Source: Halanaerobium saccharolyticum
Lineage (GTDB): Bacteria > Bacillota > Halanaerobiia > Halanaerobiales > Halanaerobiaceae
NCBI RefSeq assembly: GCF_003259895.1
Contig: NZ_QLME01000023.1
Location: forward strand, 1-51,062
DNA: 51,062 nt
Direction: 5' to 3'
Shown here: piece after piece, positions 15,411 to 24,134 of the stretch
Layout of the letters: each line of letters opens with the position of its first letter
Numbering within the stretch: the first letter of the stretch is position 1
Translations under genes and position numbers: made by a program
Notes under the pieces: model-generated
Told to the model about the DNA's origin: nothing
What the model saw: the letters and a program-made list of their open reading frames with translations, nothing else
Databases searched by the model: none

Positions 15411-16910
15411 TTATTTCTCAGCTTTCATTGCAGCTTCTAATATTTTCTCCTGGTCTGCCTCTTCAACATCCATTTCAGCTGTTATTTCGCCATTTCTCAT
15501 CACTAAAATTCTGTCACCCATCCCTAAAACTTCGGGCATCTCGGAAGAAACCATTATAATTGCATAGCCCTGGGCTGCCAGATCACTCATTATTTCAAAA
15601 ATTGCGGATTTTGCTCCAACATCGACTCCCTTAGTTGGTTCATCCAGGATTATAACTTTTAAATCTGAAGTTAGCAGCTTAGCTACCACAATTTTTTGCT
15701 GATTTCCACCAGAAAGCTGACTGGCCAGATTAAAAATCGATCTTGCTTTAACATTTACCTTTTCTGCCAATCTTTTAGCCATATTTTTTTCTTTTTTTCT
15801 GTCAATCCAACCCCGATTTGATATTTTATCTAAGGCAGATAGGCTAATATTCTTATCCAATTCCCAATCAAGAATTAATCCCTGTTCCTGCCGATCTTCG
15901 GGTAAATATCCTATCCCGAGATTCATTGCATCTTCAACTTCTTTAATTTCAACTTCCTTATTTTCAAAATAAATTATTCCACTATCATATTCCTTGATTC
16001 CAAATAACGATTCACATAATTCTGTCCTTCCTGCTCCAACAAGCCCGGTTACAGCAAGAATTTCTCCTTCATTTAAAGCAAAGGAGATATCTTTAAAATA
16101 TCCTTTGCGGCTCAAATTTTCGACTCGCATTATCTCTTTACCAATTTCTTTTTCTGTTTTTGGAAACAGCTGATTTATTTCTCTTCCCACCATAGCCTTA
16201 ATTAAATCTTTATTTGAAACTTCATTTACTCCCCAGGTCCCAATATATTTAGAATCTCTCAAGACTGTAACTCTATCAGCAAGCCGGTACATATCTTCAA
16301 AACGATGTGAAATAAAGATTATTGATGTACCAATTTTCTGTAATTTTTCTGTGATTATGTATAGATCTTCACTTTCCGTTTTGGTTAGTGAGGCTGTTGG
16401 CTCGTCCATGATGATTATTTCAGCTTTTGTGGAAATAGCTTTCGCAATCTCTACTATCTGCTGTTGAGCAACACTTAAAGTACTCATTCTTCTTCTGGGA
16501 TCAAAATCCGCCCCCAACTCCTGTAGATGTTTAGCAGCTGCTTGATGCATATCTCCCCACATAATTCTTTTAGTTCTAGAATCTATTTTTTCATGCCCCA
16601 TAAAAATGTTTTCAGTGACACTGAGGTGGGGATAGCTGGTAGCATGCTGATAAATTGCAGCTATACCAAGGGCTTTAGAATCATTGGGATCATTAATTTC
16701 AATTTTTTCTCCATTAAGATAAATCTCACCTTCATTTGGCTGATGAACACCAGTAATAACTTTAATAAAAGTTGATTTACCAGCTCCATTTTCTCCCATT
16801 AAGGCATGGATTTCTCCAGCTTTTAACTGAAAATTTACATTATCTAATGCTTTAACACCAGGAAATTTTTTAGTAATATTTTTTAACTCAAGTATGTATT
16901 GATCAGACAT
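15411..16910 (-). CDS. CUT2 sugar ABC transporter ATP-binding protein (RhaT-type)
   Basis: A 499-aa double ABC ATPase, the usual architecture of ribose/rhamnose importers. The first cassette has Walker A GENGAGKST, signature LSVAQQQ and Walker B IIIMDEPT. The second has a degenerate Walker A (GLVGAGRTE), signature LSGGNQQK and Walker B VIILDEPT. It energises the two permeases encoded next. AAGGAG precedes the ATG. The unequal cassettes are normal for this family. Confidence 0.93.
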   Translation of the reverse strand: MSDQYILELKNITKKFPGVKALDNVNFQLKAGEIHALMGENGAGKSTFIKVITGVHQPNEGEIYLNGEKIEINDPNDSKALGIAAIYQHATSYPHLSVTENIFMGHEKIDSRTKRIMWGDMHQAAAKHLQELGADFDPRRRMSTLSVAQQQIVEIAKAISTKAEIIIMDEPTASLTKTESEDLYIITEKLQKIGTSIIFISHRFEDMYRLADRVTVLRDSKYIGTWGVNEVSNKDLIKAMVGREINQLFPKTEKEIGKEIMRVENLSRKGYFKDISFALNEGEILAVTGLVGAGRTELCESLFGIKEYDSGIIYFENKEVEIKEVEDAMNLGIGYLPEDRQEQGLILDWELDKNISLSALDKISNRGWIDRKKEKNMAKRLAEKVNVKARSIFNLASQLSGGNQQKIVVAKLLTSDLKVIILDEPTKGVDVGAKSAIFEIMSDLAAQGYAIIMVSSEMPEVLGMGDRILVMRNGEITAEMDVEEADQEKILEAAMKAEK

Positions 16911-17009
16911 TATTCTCTCACTCCTTATCCTGCCGGGTATTGCCAGAAAAATAAATTCCAGAAAATTATTACAATTAAACTCATTAATCAGGATAAATTA
17001 ATTGGCTCT

Positions 17010-17336
17010 TTATTTCTTATAAAACATCAATTCCATCGGCTCAATAACGGGAACTAATTTTCCTTCTTCATTCTCCTCACTGACCAGCAGATCTTCCATA
17101 TAATGATTCCATTTAGCGACTATTTCGCTTTCTGCCTGGATTCTATCTGCATATTCACCATCCTGACATTCATAATAGCCAAATAGTTCTCTGCCAGAAT
17201 TCCAGATGGAATAATTTTTAATACCAGCCTTATCTAAAACCTCCAGCATTTCAGGCCAGATTTGATCATGTCTTTTTTTATATTCTTCAGTTGTACTTTC
17301 ATCTTTTAGAAATAATTTGAATCCAAATCTCTGCAT
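17010..17336 (-). CDS. rhaM: L-rhamnose mutarotase
   Basis: A small (108-aa) ferredoxin-like-fold enzyme that interconverts alpha and beta anomers of L-rhamnose. The KKRHDQIWPEM motif with the catalytic His and the FGYYEC strand are characteristic. It is the first gene of the transporter operon and has its own promoter about 115 bp upstream. GGGGTG precedes the ATG. Confidence 0.93.
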   Translation of the reverse strand: MQRFGFKLFLKDESTTEEYKKRHDQIWPEMLEVLDKAGIKNYSIWNSGRELFGYYECQDGEYADRIQAESEIVAKWNHYMEDLLVSEENEEGKLVPVIEPMELMFYKK

Positions 17337-17416
17337 CTTAGCACCCCGTTTTAAAATTGATATTTTTCAAAAAATTAAAATTATAAATGCATAGTCTTAC
17401 AATTTTCAGTTCCTAC

Positions 17417-17427
17417 TTTGCTTTGTT
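17417..17427 (-). promoter_or_regulatory. putative DeoR-type operator at the rhaM promoter (AACAAAGCAAA)
   Basis: The minus-strand sequence AACAAAGCAAA lies at about +15 to +25 of the rhaM transcript. The same 11-mer occurs downstream of the rhaB promoter at 23981-23991. Shared placement at two promoters of one regulon suggests the binding site of the divergent DeoR regulator. Confidence 0.5.
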
Positions 17428-17449
17428 TTGTTTTATTTAATCTGTATTT

Positions 17450-17478
17450 ATTATAACTTATCTTTTGTTAAAATTCAA
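17450..17478 (-). promoter_or_regulatory. promoter of the rhaM-transporter operon
   Basis: Minus-strand TTGAAT (17473-17478) and TATAAT (17450-17455) with 17-bp spacing, giving a start near 17443 and a leader of about 105 bases before rhaM. Confidence 0.65.
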
Positions 17479-17511
17479 TATATTCTTTATTTATTTTTGT
17501 TTTTCTTGTTT

Positions 17512-17545
17512 AACTGGCTCACTAATTTAAACTAGTGAGCCAGTT
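17512..17545. repeat. perfect 13-bp hairpin between fucO and rhaM
   Basis: Arms AACTGGCTCACTA (17512-17524) and TAGTGAGCCAGTT (17533-17545) with an eight-base loop. On the minus strand the stem is followed by A-rich, not U-rich, sequence. It may therefore protect the fucO 3' end rather than act as a classical terminator. A related AACTGGCC hairpin follows rhaD. Confidence 0.6.
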
Positions 17546-17557
17546 ATTACTTTAAAT

Positions 17558-18712
17558 TTACATTGCCCTCTTATAAATCTCGATTGTTGCTTCCAGATCT
17601 ACCTCGCGAGGATTAGTTCCCTTACAGACATCATTTAGTGCATTTTTAGCCATTTCTTCCAGATCTTCTTCTTTAACTCCCAGTTCTTCTAGACCGGCAG
17701 GAATCCCAATATCACTGGACAATTCCTTAATAGCTTCAATTGCAGCCTGATTTGCCTCTACTGTAGAAAGTCCTTCTACATCTTTACCCAGTGCCTGAGC
17801 AACATTTCTCAGTTTATCACCGGTATTTTTAGAATTATATTCTTCTACATGGGGCAGTAAAACTGCATTACAGACTCCATGTGGTAAATCATACATTCCT
17901 CCCAGCTGGTGAGCCATACAATGTACATAACCTAAACCTGCATTATTAAATGACATTCCAGCTATGTAGGAAGCATAAGCCATTTTAGATCTTGCTTCTA
18001 AATCATCACCGTTTTCTACCGCATCTCTCAGGGCTTCTCCAACCAGTTCAATTGATTCTAAAGCCAATTTATCACTCAAACGAAAAGCTCCTTCTGAAAC
18101 ATAAGCTTCTACAGCATGAGTCAAAACATCCATTCCGGTCGCTGCAGTTAAATCTGCTGGCTTGGCAGTCATTAATTTCGGGTCACTAACTGCAATTTCT
18201 GCCAGAGAGTTTTTGTCCACCATTACCATTTTGATATGAGTGTCTTCGTTTGTAATTACATAATTAATTGTTACCTCACTGGCTGTTCCGGCAGTGGTAT
18301 TGACTGCTACAATAGGTAATGACTTATTATCTGATTGATCTATTCCCTCATAATCTTTAATATTTCCACCATTTGTCGCTAAGATTCCAATTCCTTTAGC
18401 TGCATCCTGTGGTGAGCCACCACCTAAGGAAAGAATAAAATCACAATCATTTTCCTTTAAAACCGCTAAACCATCATTGACATTCTTAGTAGTTGGATTT
18501 GGCTGCACCTGATCAAAGACAACATAATCAATTGAGTTTTCAGCTAAAACAGCTGTTATTTTATCAACTATGCCAATCTCGTTTAATACCTGATCAGTTA
18601 CAACTAGAGCCTTTTTAAAGTCTCGTGACTGAAGCGCCTGTCCCATATCCTTAATCGCACCAGGTCCAATAAAAGTTGTTGACGGCCAATACAAAGTTCT
18701 GCTTTCTAACAT
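17558..18712 (-). CDS. fucO: iron-containing alcohol dehydrogenase, probable lactaldehyde reductase
   Basis: A group III Fe-dependent alcohol dehydrogenase (384 aa). NAD-binding GGGSPQDAAKGI and the metal site DVLTHAVEAYVS with HCMAHQLGGMYDLPHG are visible. FucO-type enzymes reduce L-lactaldehyde, the product of rhamnulose-1-phosphate aldolase, to 1,2-propanediol during anaerobic rhamnose use; its place in the rhamnose cluster supports this. AGGAGG precedes the ATG. Only 29 bp separate the gene from the IS element, so its original read-through from rhaD is now interrupted. Confidence 0.88.
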   Translation of the reverse strand: MLESRTLYWPSTTFIGPGAIKDMGQALQSRDFKKALVVTDQVLNEIGIVDKITAVLAENSIDYVVFDQVQPNPTTKNVNDGLAVLKENDCDFILSLGGGSPQDAAKGIGILATNGGNIKDYEGIDQSDNKSLPIVAVNTTAGTASEVTINYVITNEDTHIKMVMVDKNSLAEIAVSDPKLMTAKPADLTAATGMDVLTHAVEAYVSEGAFRLSDKLALESIELVGEALRDAVENGDDLEARSKMAYASYIAGMSFNNAGLGYVHCMAHQLGGMYDLPHGVCNAVLLPHVEEYNSKNTGDKLRNVAQALGKDVEGLSTVEANQAAIEAIKELSSDIGIPAGLEELGVKEEDLEEMAKNALNDVCKGTNPREVDLEATIEIYKRAM

Positions 18713-18733
18713 TAAAATTCCTCCTTTAAAATA

Positions 18734-18741
18734 TTAGTTAA
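18734..18741. repeat. 8-bp target-site duplication, left copy (TTAGTTAA)
   Basis: Identical to 20270-20277; the two copies flank the inverted ends of the insertion sequence exactly. Confidence 0.75.
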
Positions 18742-20269
18742 GCGAATTTCATAATACGCTTAATTTAGTTTGATTCAAAAAAATATTGTCTGCGAATCAT
18801 AAAAATAAGCCTTTTGACTTGAAATTGTAGATTTTAATGATTTACCATAGATTTACTGCTAAATTTAGACGCACTTAGCTTGGGTATCTTAAAATCTTGC
18901 TTTAAAATGCTTTTTAAGCAGCTAAAGTCTGATTTTGAAGCTTGATTTTCTCGGCTGCAATTCTTGCAGCTATCAAACTGATAGAACTTAATAGCAAATG
19001 AGTTTTAACTTTTTTGGCTCCCATTACAGTTAAGTTCTCTAAATTTAGATGCTCTTTTAGTCTGGAAAAAGTTCTTTCAACACTGGTTCTTTTGTTGTAG
19101 ATCTTTCTCCAGGTTCTAGAATCTCTATGTGGAGTTGATATATATCTTGGATTTTCTTTTGGTCTTGTTTTAGTTACCTGACCGTAATTGCTGTCAGAAC
19201 ACCACTTAGTTCCGTGAATACAATCAACTTTACCACATACATGTGGGCATCTAAATTTGTTGACTCCCTTGTAATGACCCCAGTAATACATTTTATGTCC
19301 ACCACTGCAGACTGGTGTTCCTTTAAAATCATAGAAACCAGCTGGTGGCTGTTTAGCATTACGCTTGTTGATCGGGATAATGGCCTGAGAATCCTGCTCA
19401 AAGAGAATATGCTCATAGATATCAGTAGTATCATAACCTGAATCCATAGTCCAATATTTTGGTTTAATCAAATCTCTTTCAGCTAAAAAGTCATTAACCT
19501 TTTCAACTAAAGGTATTGCCTGGGTTTTATCTGCATGATTGGCTGGAGTTAAAGTTAAAGCAATCGGTAATTCTGATTTAGTTTCAACTGCAGCATGTAT
19601 CTTCCAGCCAAACCAGGTTATCTGATTTTTATGAGAGTCGAATTTAGTACCCCAATCAGGGGTAAAATCATTTTCCTTGTCTATCTTTGACTTTGGCTTA
19701 GCTCGTTCATAAGCTTCCAGTTTTGAAGCATCAATAGCCATTGTCTCAGTATCTAATAAATCAAGTTCTATACTTTGATCTAAAAGATTATTCATTAAAA
19801 TTTCAGCTCCATCAGTCTCGGATAATTTGCTGTAATAGCGGCTAAAAGTTGCTTCACTGGGCACCCTGCCAGTGGTAGAAAAACCGCAAACATATCTGAG
19901 GTATGGACTTCTATCAATTTTGATTACTAAGTCTGCTCTGGTAGGAATCTTTTCAATCTGTTGGACCAGAAAAGCTCTTAAAATAGCTTCTGGATTATAT
20001 CCAGTTGGTCCTTTATTAGACTTAGGTTTTATTTTTTCAACTAAAGGTTTAAGATCAATAGGATCTAAAATACAAATTAATTTGTCTGTTTCCGATAAAT
20101 TTACTAATTCTTCAAAGGGAAAGAGACACTCTTGTCGAATATTATTAATAGGGCTTCACCTTCTTTCGAGTTTTTTGGGTGCTACTATTAAATTCGACAA
20201 GATGGGGTGAAGCCCTTTTTATATCACTAAAAACTTTGTTATATCAAGGCTTATTTTTATGAAATTCGC
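18742..20269 (-). mobile_element. complete IS element (DUF772/DDE transposase type), 1,528 bp
   Basis: Both outer ends begin GCGAATTTCATAA in inverted orientation and are flanked by the 8-bp repeat TTAGTTAA. The right end continues as AAATAAGCCTT. At the left, that continuation appears only after about 50 extra bases, in a second copy GCGAATCATAAAAATAAGCC at 18793-18812. The element encodes one transposase on the minus strand. It has inserted between rhaD and fucO in the direction of operon transcription. The IS5/IS1182-like assignment rests on the transposase domains. Confidence 0.8.
18914..20149 (-). CDS. DDE transposase (IS5/IS1182-like)
   Basis: The N-terminal DUF772-like region (SPYLRYVCGFS, VPSEATFSRYYSKL) is followed by a DDE domain: AIDASKLEAYERA, TMDSGYDTTDIYEH and the final glutamate in TSVERTFSRLKEH. 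A cysteine-rich insert (VCSGG, CPHVCGKVDC) lies in between. The frame is open from 20149 (411 aa), but no ATG, GTG or TTG occurs before residue 96 (GTG at 19864). The only well-placed start after the Shine-Dalgarno AAGGTG is ATT at 20149. Either the enzyme starts at ATT or the IS has lost its start. The domain itself looks intact. Confidence 0.85.
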   Translation of the reverse strand: MNNIRQECLFPFEELVNLSETDKLICILDPIDLKPLVEKIKPKSNKGPTGYNPEAILRAFLVQQIEKIPTRADLVIKIDRSPYLRYVCGFSTTGRVPSEATFSRYYSKLSETDGAEILMNNLLDQSIELDLLDTETMAIDASKLEAYERAKPKSKIDKENDFTPDWGTKFDSHKNQITWFGWKIHAAVETKSELPIALTLTPANHADKTQAIPLVEKVNDFLAERDLIKPKYWTMDSGYDTTDIYEHILFEQDSQAIIPINKRNAKQPPAGFYDFKGTPVCSGGHKMYYWGHYKGVNKFRCPHVCGKVDCIHGTKWCSDSNYGQVTKTRPKENPRYISTPHRDSRTWRKIYNKRTSVERTFSRLKEHLNLENLTVMGAKKVKTHLLLSSISLIAARIAAEKIKLQNQTLAA

Positions 20270-20277
20270 TTAGTTAA
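20270..20277. repeat. 8-bp target-site duplication, right copy (TTAGTTAA)
   Basis: Exact repeat of 18734-18741, immediately outside the right inverted end of the IS element. Confidence 0.75.
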
Positions 20278-20303
20278 TTAATTCACTTTCTAAGTTATTT
20301 TAA

Positions 20304-20337
20304 AACTGGCCCACCTAATTTAATCTGCAGGCCAGTT
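20304..20337 (-). terminator. hairpin after rhaD, possible partial terminator
   Basis: Arms AACTGGCC (20330-20337 on the minus strand, with 20304-20311) enclose an 18-base loop and are followed by a short U-run. In the undisrupted operon it would have lain between rhaD and fucO, where it could reduce rather than stop transcription. Confidence 0.5.
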
Positions 20338-20342
20338 ATCTT

Positions 20343-21164
20343 CTATTCTAAAACTCCTGCCATTGGTTCAACACCAAATCTTGCTGCCAGATCTTTAAAC
20401 TCCTGATCTGTAATTCCTTTATTTGCCCCACCCATTGAATTAACTTTAACTAAAATATCAGCTGCTTTTTCTGCTGTATCAATTAAACCAAAAGCCTCAT
20501 CTAAACTTTTACCTGTACCAAAAACACCGTGGAAAGGCCAGATAACAATTGGATGCTTTTTCATTAACTCAGCTGTTTTTTCGCCAATTTTTTCTGTACC
20601 CGGTACCAGCCAGGGAAGAATTCCAACCCCTTCTGGAAAAACTACCAGACATTCTGTACTCATTTCCCATAATTTGCGGGTAAAGGTTTTTGAATTCAGT
20701 TCTAAAACATAGGTCAGTGCAATTAAATTAGTTGCATGAGTATGCATCACTACCCGATTTTGATTATCAGTCACCTGCATTCTGGCCTGATGTGATAAAA
20801 GATGGGCTGCTAACTCACTGGTTGGCTGACCGCCATTTTCATATCCCCAGTGCAGAGAGTAACCACTACCATCCTGATTAATTTTAATTATTCCGAGGTT
20901 GTTTTCAGGCTTTTTGCTTACATTCATAAAATATTTACCGGAACCTGTAACCAGAAAAAATTCTCCAGCCAGGCCGGGTATTGCTGCTTCCAGCTCGAAT
21001 TTTTCTTTAATTTTTTCAGTATCTACATAATCTTTTACTTCTTTTTCAGTTAATCTATAGCTTACATTACCACCATTACGCTCATCCCAACCTTTTTCCC
21101 ACATATAATTGATGATTTCGCGCATTTTATTCAAAAAATCTGCTTCTAAAATATTCTTTGACAT
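20343..21164 (-). CDS. rhaD: rhamnulose-1-phosphate aldolase
   Basis: A class II zinc aldolase (273 aa) that splits L-rhamnulose 1-phosphate into DHAP and L-lactaldehyde in the cytoplasm. It follows the E. coli RhaD pattern closely: KGWDERNGGNVSYRL, FLVTGSGKYF, PTSELAAHLLSH, the zinc motif MHTHATNLIALTYVLE, and WPFHGVFGTG. Length matches the family (about 274). It lies 28 bp downstream of rhaA on the same strand and precedes the IS insertion. Confidence 0.95.
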   Translation of the reverse strand: MSKNILEADFLNKMREIINYMWEKGWDERNGGNVSYRLTEKEVKDYVDTEKIKEKFELEAAIPGLAGEFFLVTGSGKYFMNVSKKPENNLGIIKINQDGSGYSLHWGYENGGQPTSELAAHLLSHQARMQVTDNQNRVVMHTHATNLIALTYVLELNSKTFTRKLWEMSTECLVVFPEGVGILPWLVPGTEKIGEKTAELMKKHPIVIWPFHGVFGTGKSLDEAFGLIDTAEKAADILVKVNSMGGANKGITDQEFKDLAARFGVEPMAGVLE

Positions 21165-21191
21165 TTAATCACCTATTTCTAAATTTTTTGC

Positions 21192-22457
21192 TTAGTCTCT
21201 TTTTAATAGTACATCTTTTTCGTATTCTTTAATTTCAGCCAGCCAGTCACTACCAACAGGTACTTCATTTTTAAGACAGTAATAATCCCAGACTGCATTA
21301 AAAGGATAAGTTTTATATTCTTCCATTAAGGCCAGACGAGAAGTAAAGTCACCCTCGTTTTCAAATTCTTTTAATTGAGCTGTCGGTTCCAGCATTGATC
21401 TTAAAAATGCTTTCTGGGTATTCCGCATTCCAATTACCCAGGCTGCAGTTCTATTAATACTGGCATCAAAGAAATCAAGACCGACATGGACTCTATCTAA
21501 AAAGTCATTACGGATTATTTCTTCTACCACTTTATTTAACTTATCATCAAAGGCAACAACATGATCGCTGTCCCATCTGACTGATCTTGTTATGTGCAGT
21601 AAAATCTCATCTAAATATAATAAGGAAGTAGAAATTTTATCATAGACATTTTCAGTTGGATGGAAATGTCCTGTATCCAGACAGAGCAGCTTTTCATTCT
21701 GGAGAGCATAACTTAAATAAAAATCGTAAGAACCTGTAACATATGATTCTGAACCGATTCCAAATAACTTGCTTTCTACAGCATCAAGATTATACTGACT
21801 GTCAATATCCTGCTTAAAAATTTTATCCAGGGAATCTTTTAGTCGTTTGCGTGGAGCAAGTCTGTCAACCGGCATATCTTTGTATCCATCAGGGATCCAG
21901 ATATTTGTGACAGCTGTATCATCAAGTTCCTTTCCAAAATACTCTCCAATTTTGCGTGAAGCCTGGCAGTGTTCAATCCAGAAATCTCTAATTTCCTGAT
22001 CGGGGTGACTTAAAGTAAAGCCATCATCACTTTTTGGATGGGAAAAACAGGTTGGATTAAAATCCAGCCCCAGTCCATTTTCTTTAGCCCAATCAACCCA
22101 GCCGGCAAAATGTTCGGGCTTGATCTCATCTCTATCTACAGCCTGATCGGTGTCTAAATAGATTGCATGCAGGTTAACTCTATGCTGACCCGGGATTAAG
22201 GATAAAGCTTTTTCCATATCATTTCTTAATTCTGAGATATTTCTGGCTTTACCGGGATAATTACCAGTGACATCAATTCCCCCTGAAAGTGCATGCTCAC
22301 TTTTTTCAAAGCCATTAATATCATCACCCTGCCAGCAGGGCATAGAAATTGCCAGCTCGTTCATTTTTTCAATAATTTGATCAGTATCAACTCCAAGTTC
22401 TGAATATCTCTCTTGAGCAAGCTGATATGCTTTTTCGACTGAACTTTCTTTTACCAT
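21192..22457 (-). CDS. rhaA: L-rhamnose isomerase
   Basis: A 421-aa enzyme converting L-rhamnose to L-rhamnulose, of the E. coli RhaA type. The conserved [14 protein letters not shown] motif, the metal-site region [25 protein letters not shown] (described, residues about 130-155) and [14 protein letters not shown] with [15 protein letters not shown] are present. GGAGG precedes the ATG. Its stop is two bases before the upstream gene's end region, consistent with tight rhaB-rhaA-rhaD co-transcription. Confidence 0.95.
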   Translation of the reverse strand: MVKESSVEKAYQLAQERYSELGVDTDQIIEKMNELAISMPCWQGDDINGFEKSEHALSGGIDVTGNYPGKARNISELRNDMEKALSLIPGQHRVNLHAIYLDTDQAVDRDEIKPEHFAGWVDWAKENGLGLDFNPTCFSHPKSDDGFTLSHPDQEIRDFWIEHCQASRKIGEYFGKELDDTAVTNIWIPDGYKDMPVDRLAPRKRLKDSLDKIFKQDIDSQYNLDAVESKLFGIGSESYVTGSYDFYLSYALQNEKLLCLDTGHFHPTENVYDKISTSLLYLDEILLHITRSVRWDSDHVVAFDDKLNKVVEEIIRNDFLDRVHVGLDFFDASINRTAAWVIGMRNTQKAFLRSMLEPTAQLKEFENEGDFTSRLALMEEYKTYPFNAVWDYYCLKNEVPVGSDWLAEIKEYEKDVLLKRD

Positions 22458-22459
22458 AA

Positions 22460-23953
22460 TTAATTACCTCCATTTATACTTTTTAATTTCCTAAATCGAT
22501 CCCAGGCTGCATCATAATCAGCAGCACTATCATTAATTTTATACCTTTTTATTGCAAATGAATTTTTAACAATTTCTCTGCCTTCCTTCAAATCAGAAAT
22601 CCAGTTATTAGCTTTAAACTGAATTAACAGATTACCGATAGCAGTAGCTTCTACCGGGCCAGCATAAACTTCCAGCCCTGTTAGATCAGCAATCATCTGA
22701 TTTAAAAATTCATTTTTTACTCCTCCACCAATAATATGTAGTTTATTGATTTCTTTTTGCGAAACTTCCTCTAGCTGCTCAATTACCAATTTATATTCAA
22801 AAGCAAGACTCTCAAAAATCGCCCGCGCTATTTCGCCAACAGTCTCCGGTCTGCTCTGACCTGTCTCCTGACAAAATGACTTAATCGCTTCTATCATGCT
22901 TTCGGGATTTAAAAAACGATCATCATTGGGGTCAATTATAAATTTAAAAGCTGCAGCTTCTGCAGCCAATTCAACCAGCTGACCGTGGCTGTACTTATCA
23001 TCCAGCTCTCTTTTGACTTCCTGAATCAACCATAAGCCCATAATGTTTTTTAAAAATCTAAAGGTATCATTAACTCCACCTTCATTGGTAAAATTATAGG
23101 CTAAAGCCTTTTTGTTGACTAAAGCCTGATCTGATTCAATTCCCATTAGGGACCAGGTCCCAGAACTAAGATAGGCAAAATCATGGTCAACAGCCGGAAC
23201 CGCTGCCACAGCCGAAGCAGTATCATGAGCAGCAGGAACAATCACTTCTAAATCACTAAAAGAAGTTTTTTCGGCCACTGATTTTTTTAATTGACCCAGT
23301 TTAGTTCCAGGTTCTACAGGTTTATGAAAAATATTTTCCGGTATTTTCAACTTTTCCAGCAGTTTATGATCCCAGTCATTATTTTCAATATTGAATAGTT
23401 GAGTACTGCTAGCATTAGTGTACTCATTTGCTTTTGTACCACTCAAAAGAAAATTTAGATAATCAGGAATCATCAAAAAATCTTCTGCCTGAGCAAGCAG
23501 TTCTTTTTCGTTTTGAGCTAAATAATATAACTGATAAATTGTATTAAACTGTAAAAATTGAATTCCCGTCCGCTTATATATTTCTTCCCGTGTTATCTTT
23601 TTAAATACCTGATCCATTAATCCATCAGTCCGGTGAGAACGATAGGAAACAGCATTCCCCAGCCTGTTGTCTTCTTTATCTAAAAGCACAAAATCTACTG
23701 CCCAGGTATCAATACCAACACTTGCTGCTTCAATATTTTTGGCTGCTGCTTTTTCTAAACCATTAATAATTTCTTTAAATAAATGGTCAATATCCCAGCA
23801 GTCTTCCTGCTGATTTTTAGAATTTTTTTTCTTAATTATCTTATTTTTGAATCTATGAATTTCTTTGAGCTCTATTTTTTTGTTTTTAAGTTCACCCAGT
23901 AAAACTCTGCCGCTTGAAGCACCTATATCGACAGCTAAAGCAGATCTTTCCAA
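22460..23953 (-). CDS. rhaB: rhamnulokinase
   Basis: A FGGY-family kinase (497 aa) phosphorylating L-rhamnulose. The N-terminal [17 protein letters not shown], the substrate region [26 protein letters not shown] with [12 protein letters not shown], and [19 protein letters not shown] are typical. The TTG at 23953 is preferred: GGGGTGAG lies four to five bases upstream. A GTG at 23962 is embedded in that Shine-Dalgarno sequence. It is the first gene of the catabolic operon with a good promoter 47 bp upstream. Confidence 0.93.
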   Translation of the reverse strand: MERSALAVDIGASSGRVLLGELKNKKIELKEIHRFKNKIIKKKNSKNQQEDCWDIDHLFKEIINGLEKAAAKNIEAASVGIDTWAVDFVLLDKEDNRLGNAVSYRSHRTDGLMDQVFKKITREEIYKRTGIQFLQFNTIYQLYYLAQNEKELLAQAEDFLMIPDYLNFLLSGTKANEYTNASSTQLFNIENNDWDHKLLEKLKIPENIFHKPVEPGTKLGQLKKSVAEKTSFSDLEVIVPAAHDTASAVAAVPAVDHDFAYLSSGTWSLMGIESDQALVNKKALAYNFTNEGGVNDTFRFLKNIMGLWLIQEVKRELDDKYSHGQLVELAAEAAAFKFIIDPNDDRFLNPESMIEAIKSFCQETGQSRPETVGEIARAIFESLAFEYKLVIEQLEEVSQKEINKLHIIGGGVKNEFLNQMIADLTGLEVYAGPVEATAIGNLLIQFKANNWISDLKEGREIVKNSFAIKRYKINDSAADYDAAWDRFRKLKSINGGN

Positions 23954-23980
23954 ATAACTCACCCCTTTGTTTTATCTGTT

Positions 23981-23991
23981 TTTGCTTTGTT
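23981..23991 (-). promoter_or_regulatory. putative DeoR-type operator at the rhaB promoter (AACAAAGCAAA)
   Basis: Minus-strand AACAAAGCAAA just downstream of the -10 element, followed after ten bases by a second partial copy (AAAACAAAG). The same 11-mer lies at the rhaM promoter. Confidence 0.5.
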
Positions 23992-23999
23992 ATATTTTT

Positions 24000-24028
24000 A
24001 TTTTATTATAAAAGCAGAAATTTGTCAA
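24000..24028 (-). promoter_or_regulatory. promoter of the rhaBAD operon
   Basis: Minus-strand TTGACA (24023-24028) and TAAAAT (24000-24005) with a 17-bp spacer. The divergent regulator gene has a TATAAT at 24100-24105 but no convincing -35. Confidence 0.7.
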
Positions 24029-24134
24029 TCTTTTCTCACAATATTGCCTGATTATCTTCAAACTGAATCATAATTATTTTATTTTTTTTGTTTTTATGTT
24101 ATAATTGAAAAAAGCAAATAAAGGGGTTATTAAT

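Noticed and set aside
17512-17545. Intrinsic terminator after fucO
   Set aside because: The stem is perfect but is followed by A-rich, not U-rich, sequence on the transcribed strand; listed as a hairpin instead.
19174-19434. 86-codon minus-strand frame inside the transposase gene
   Set aside because: Overlaps the transposase in another frame with no ribosome-binding site; a by-product of composition.
19872-20210. 112-codon plus-strand open frame in the IS element
   Set aside because: It is antisense to the conserved N-terminal part of the transposase, which is open and family-like on the minus strand.
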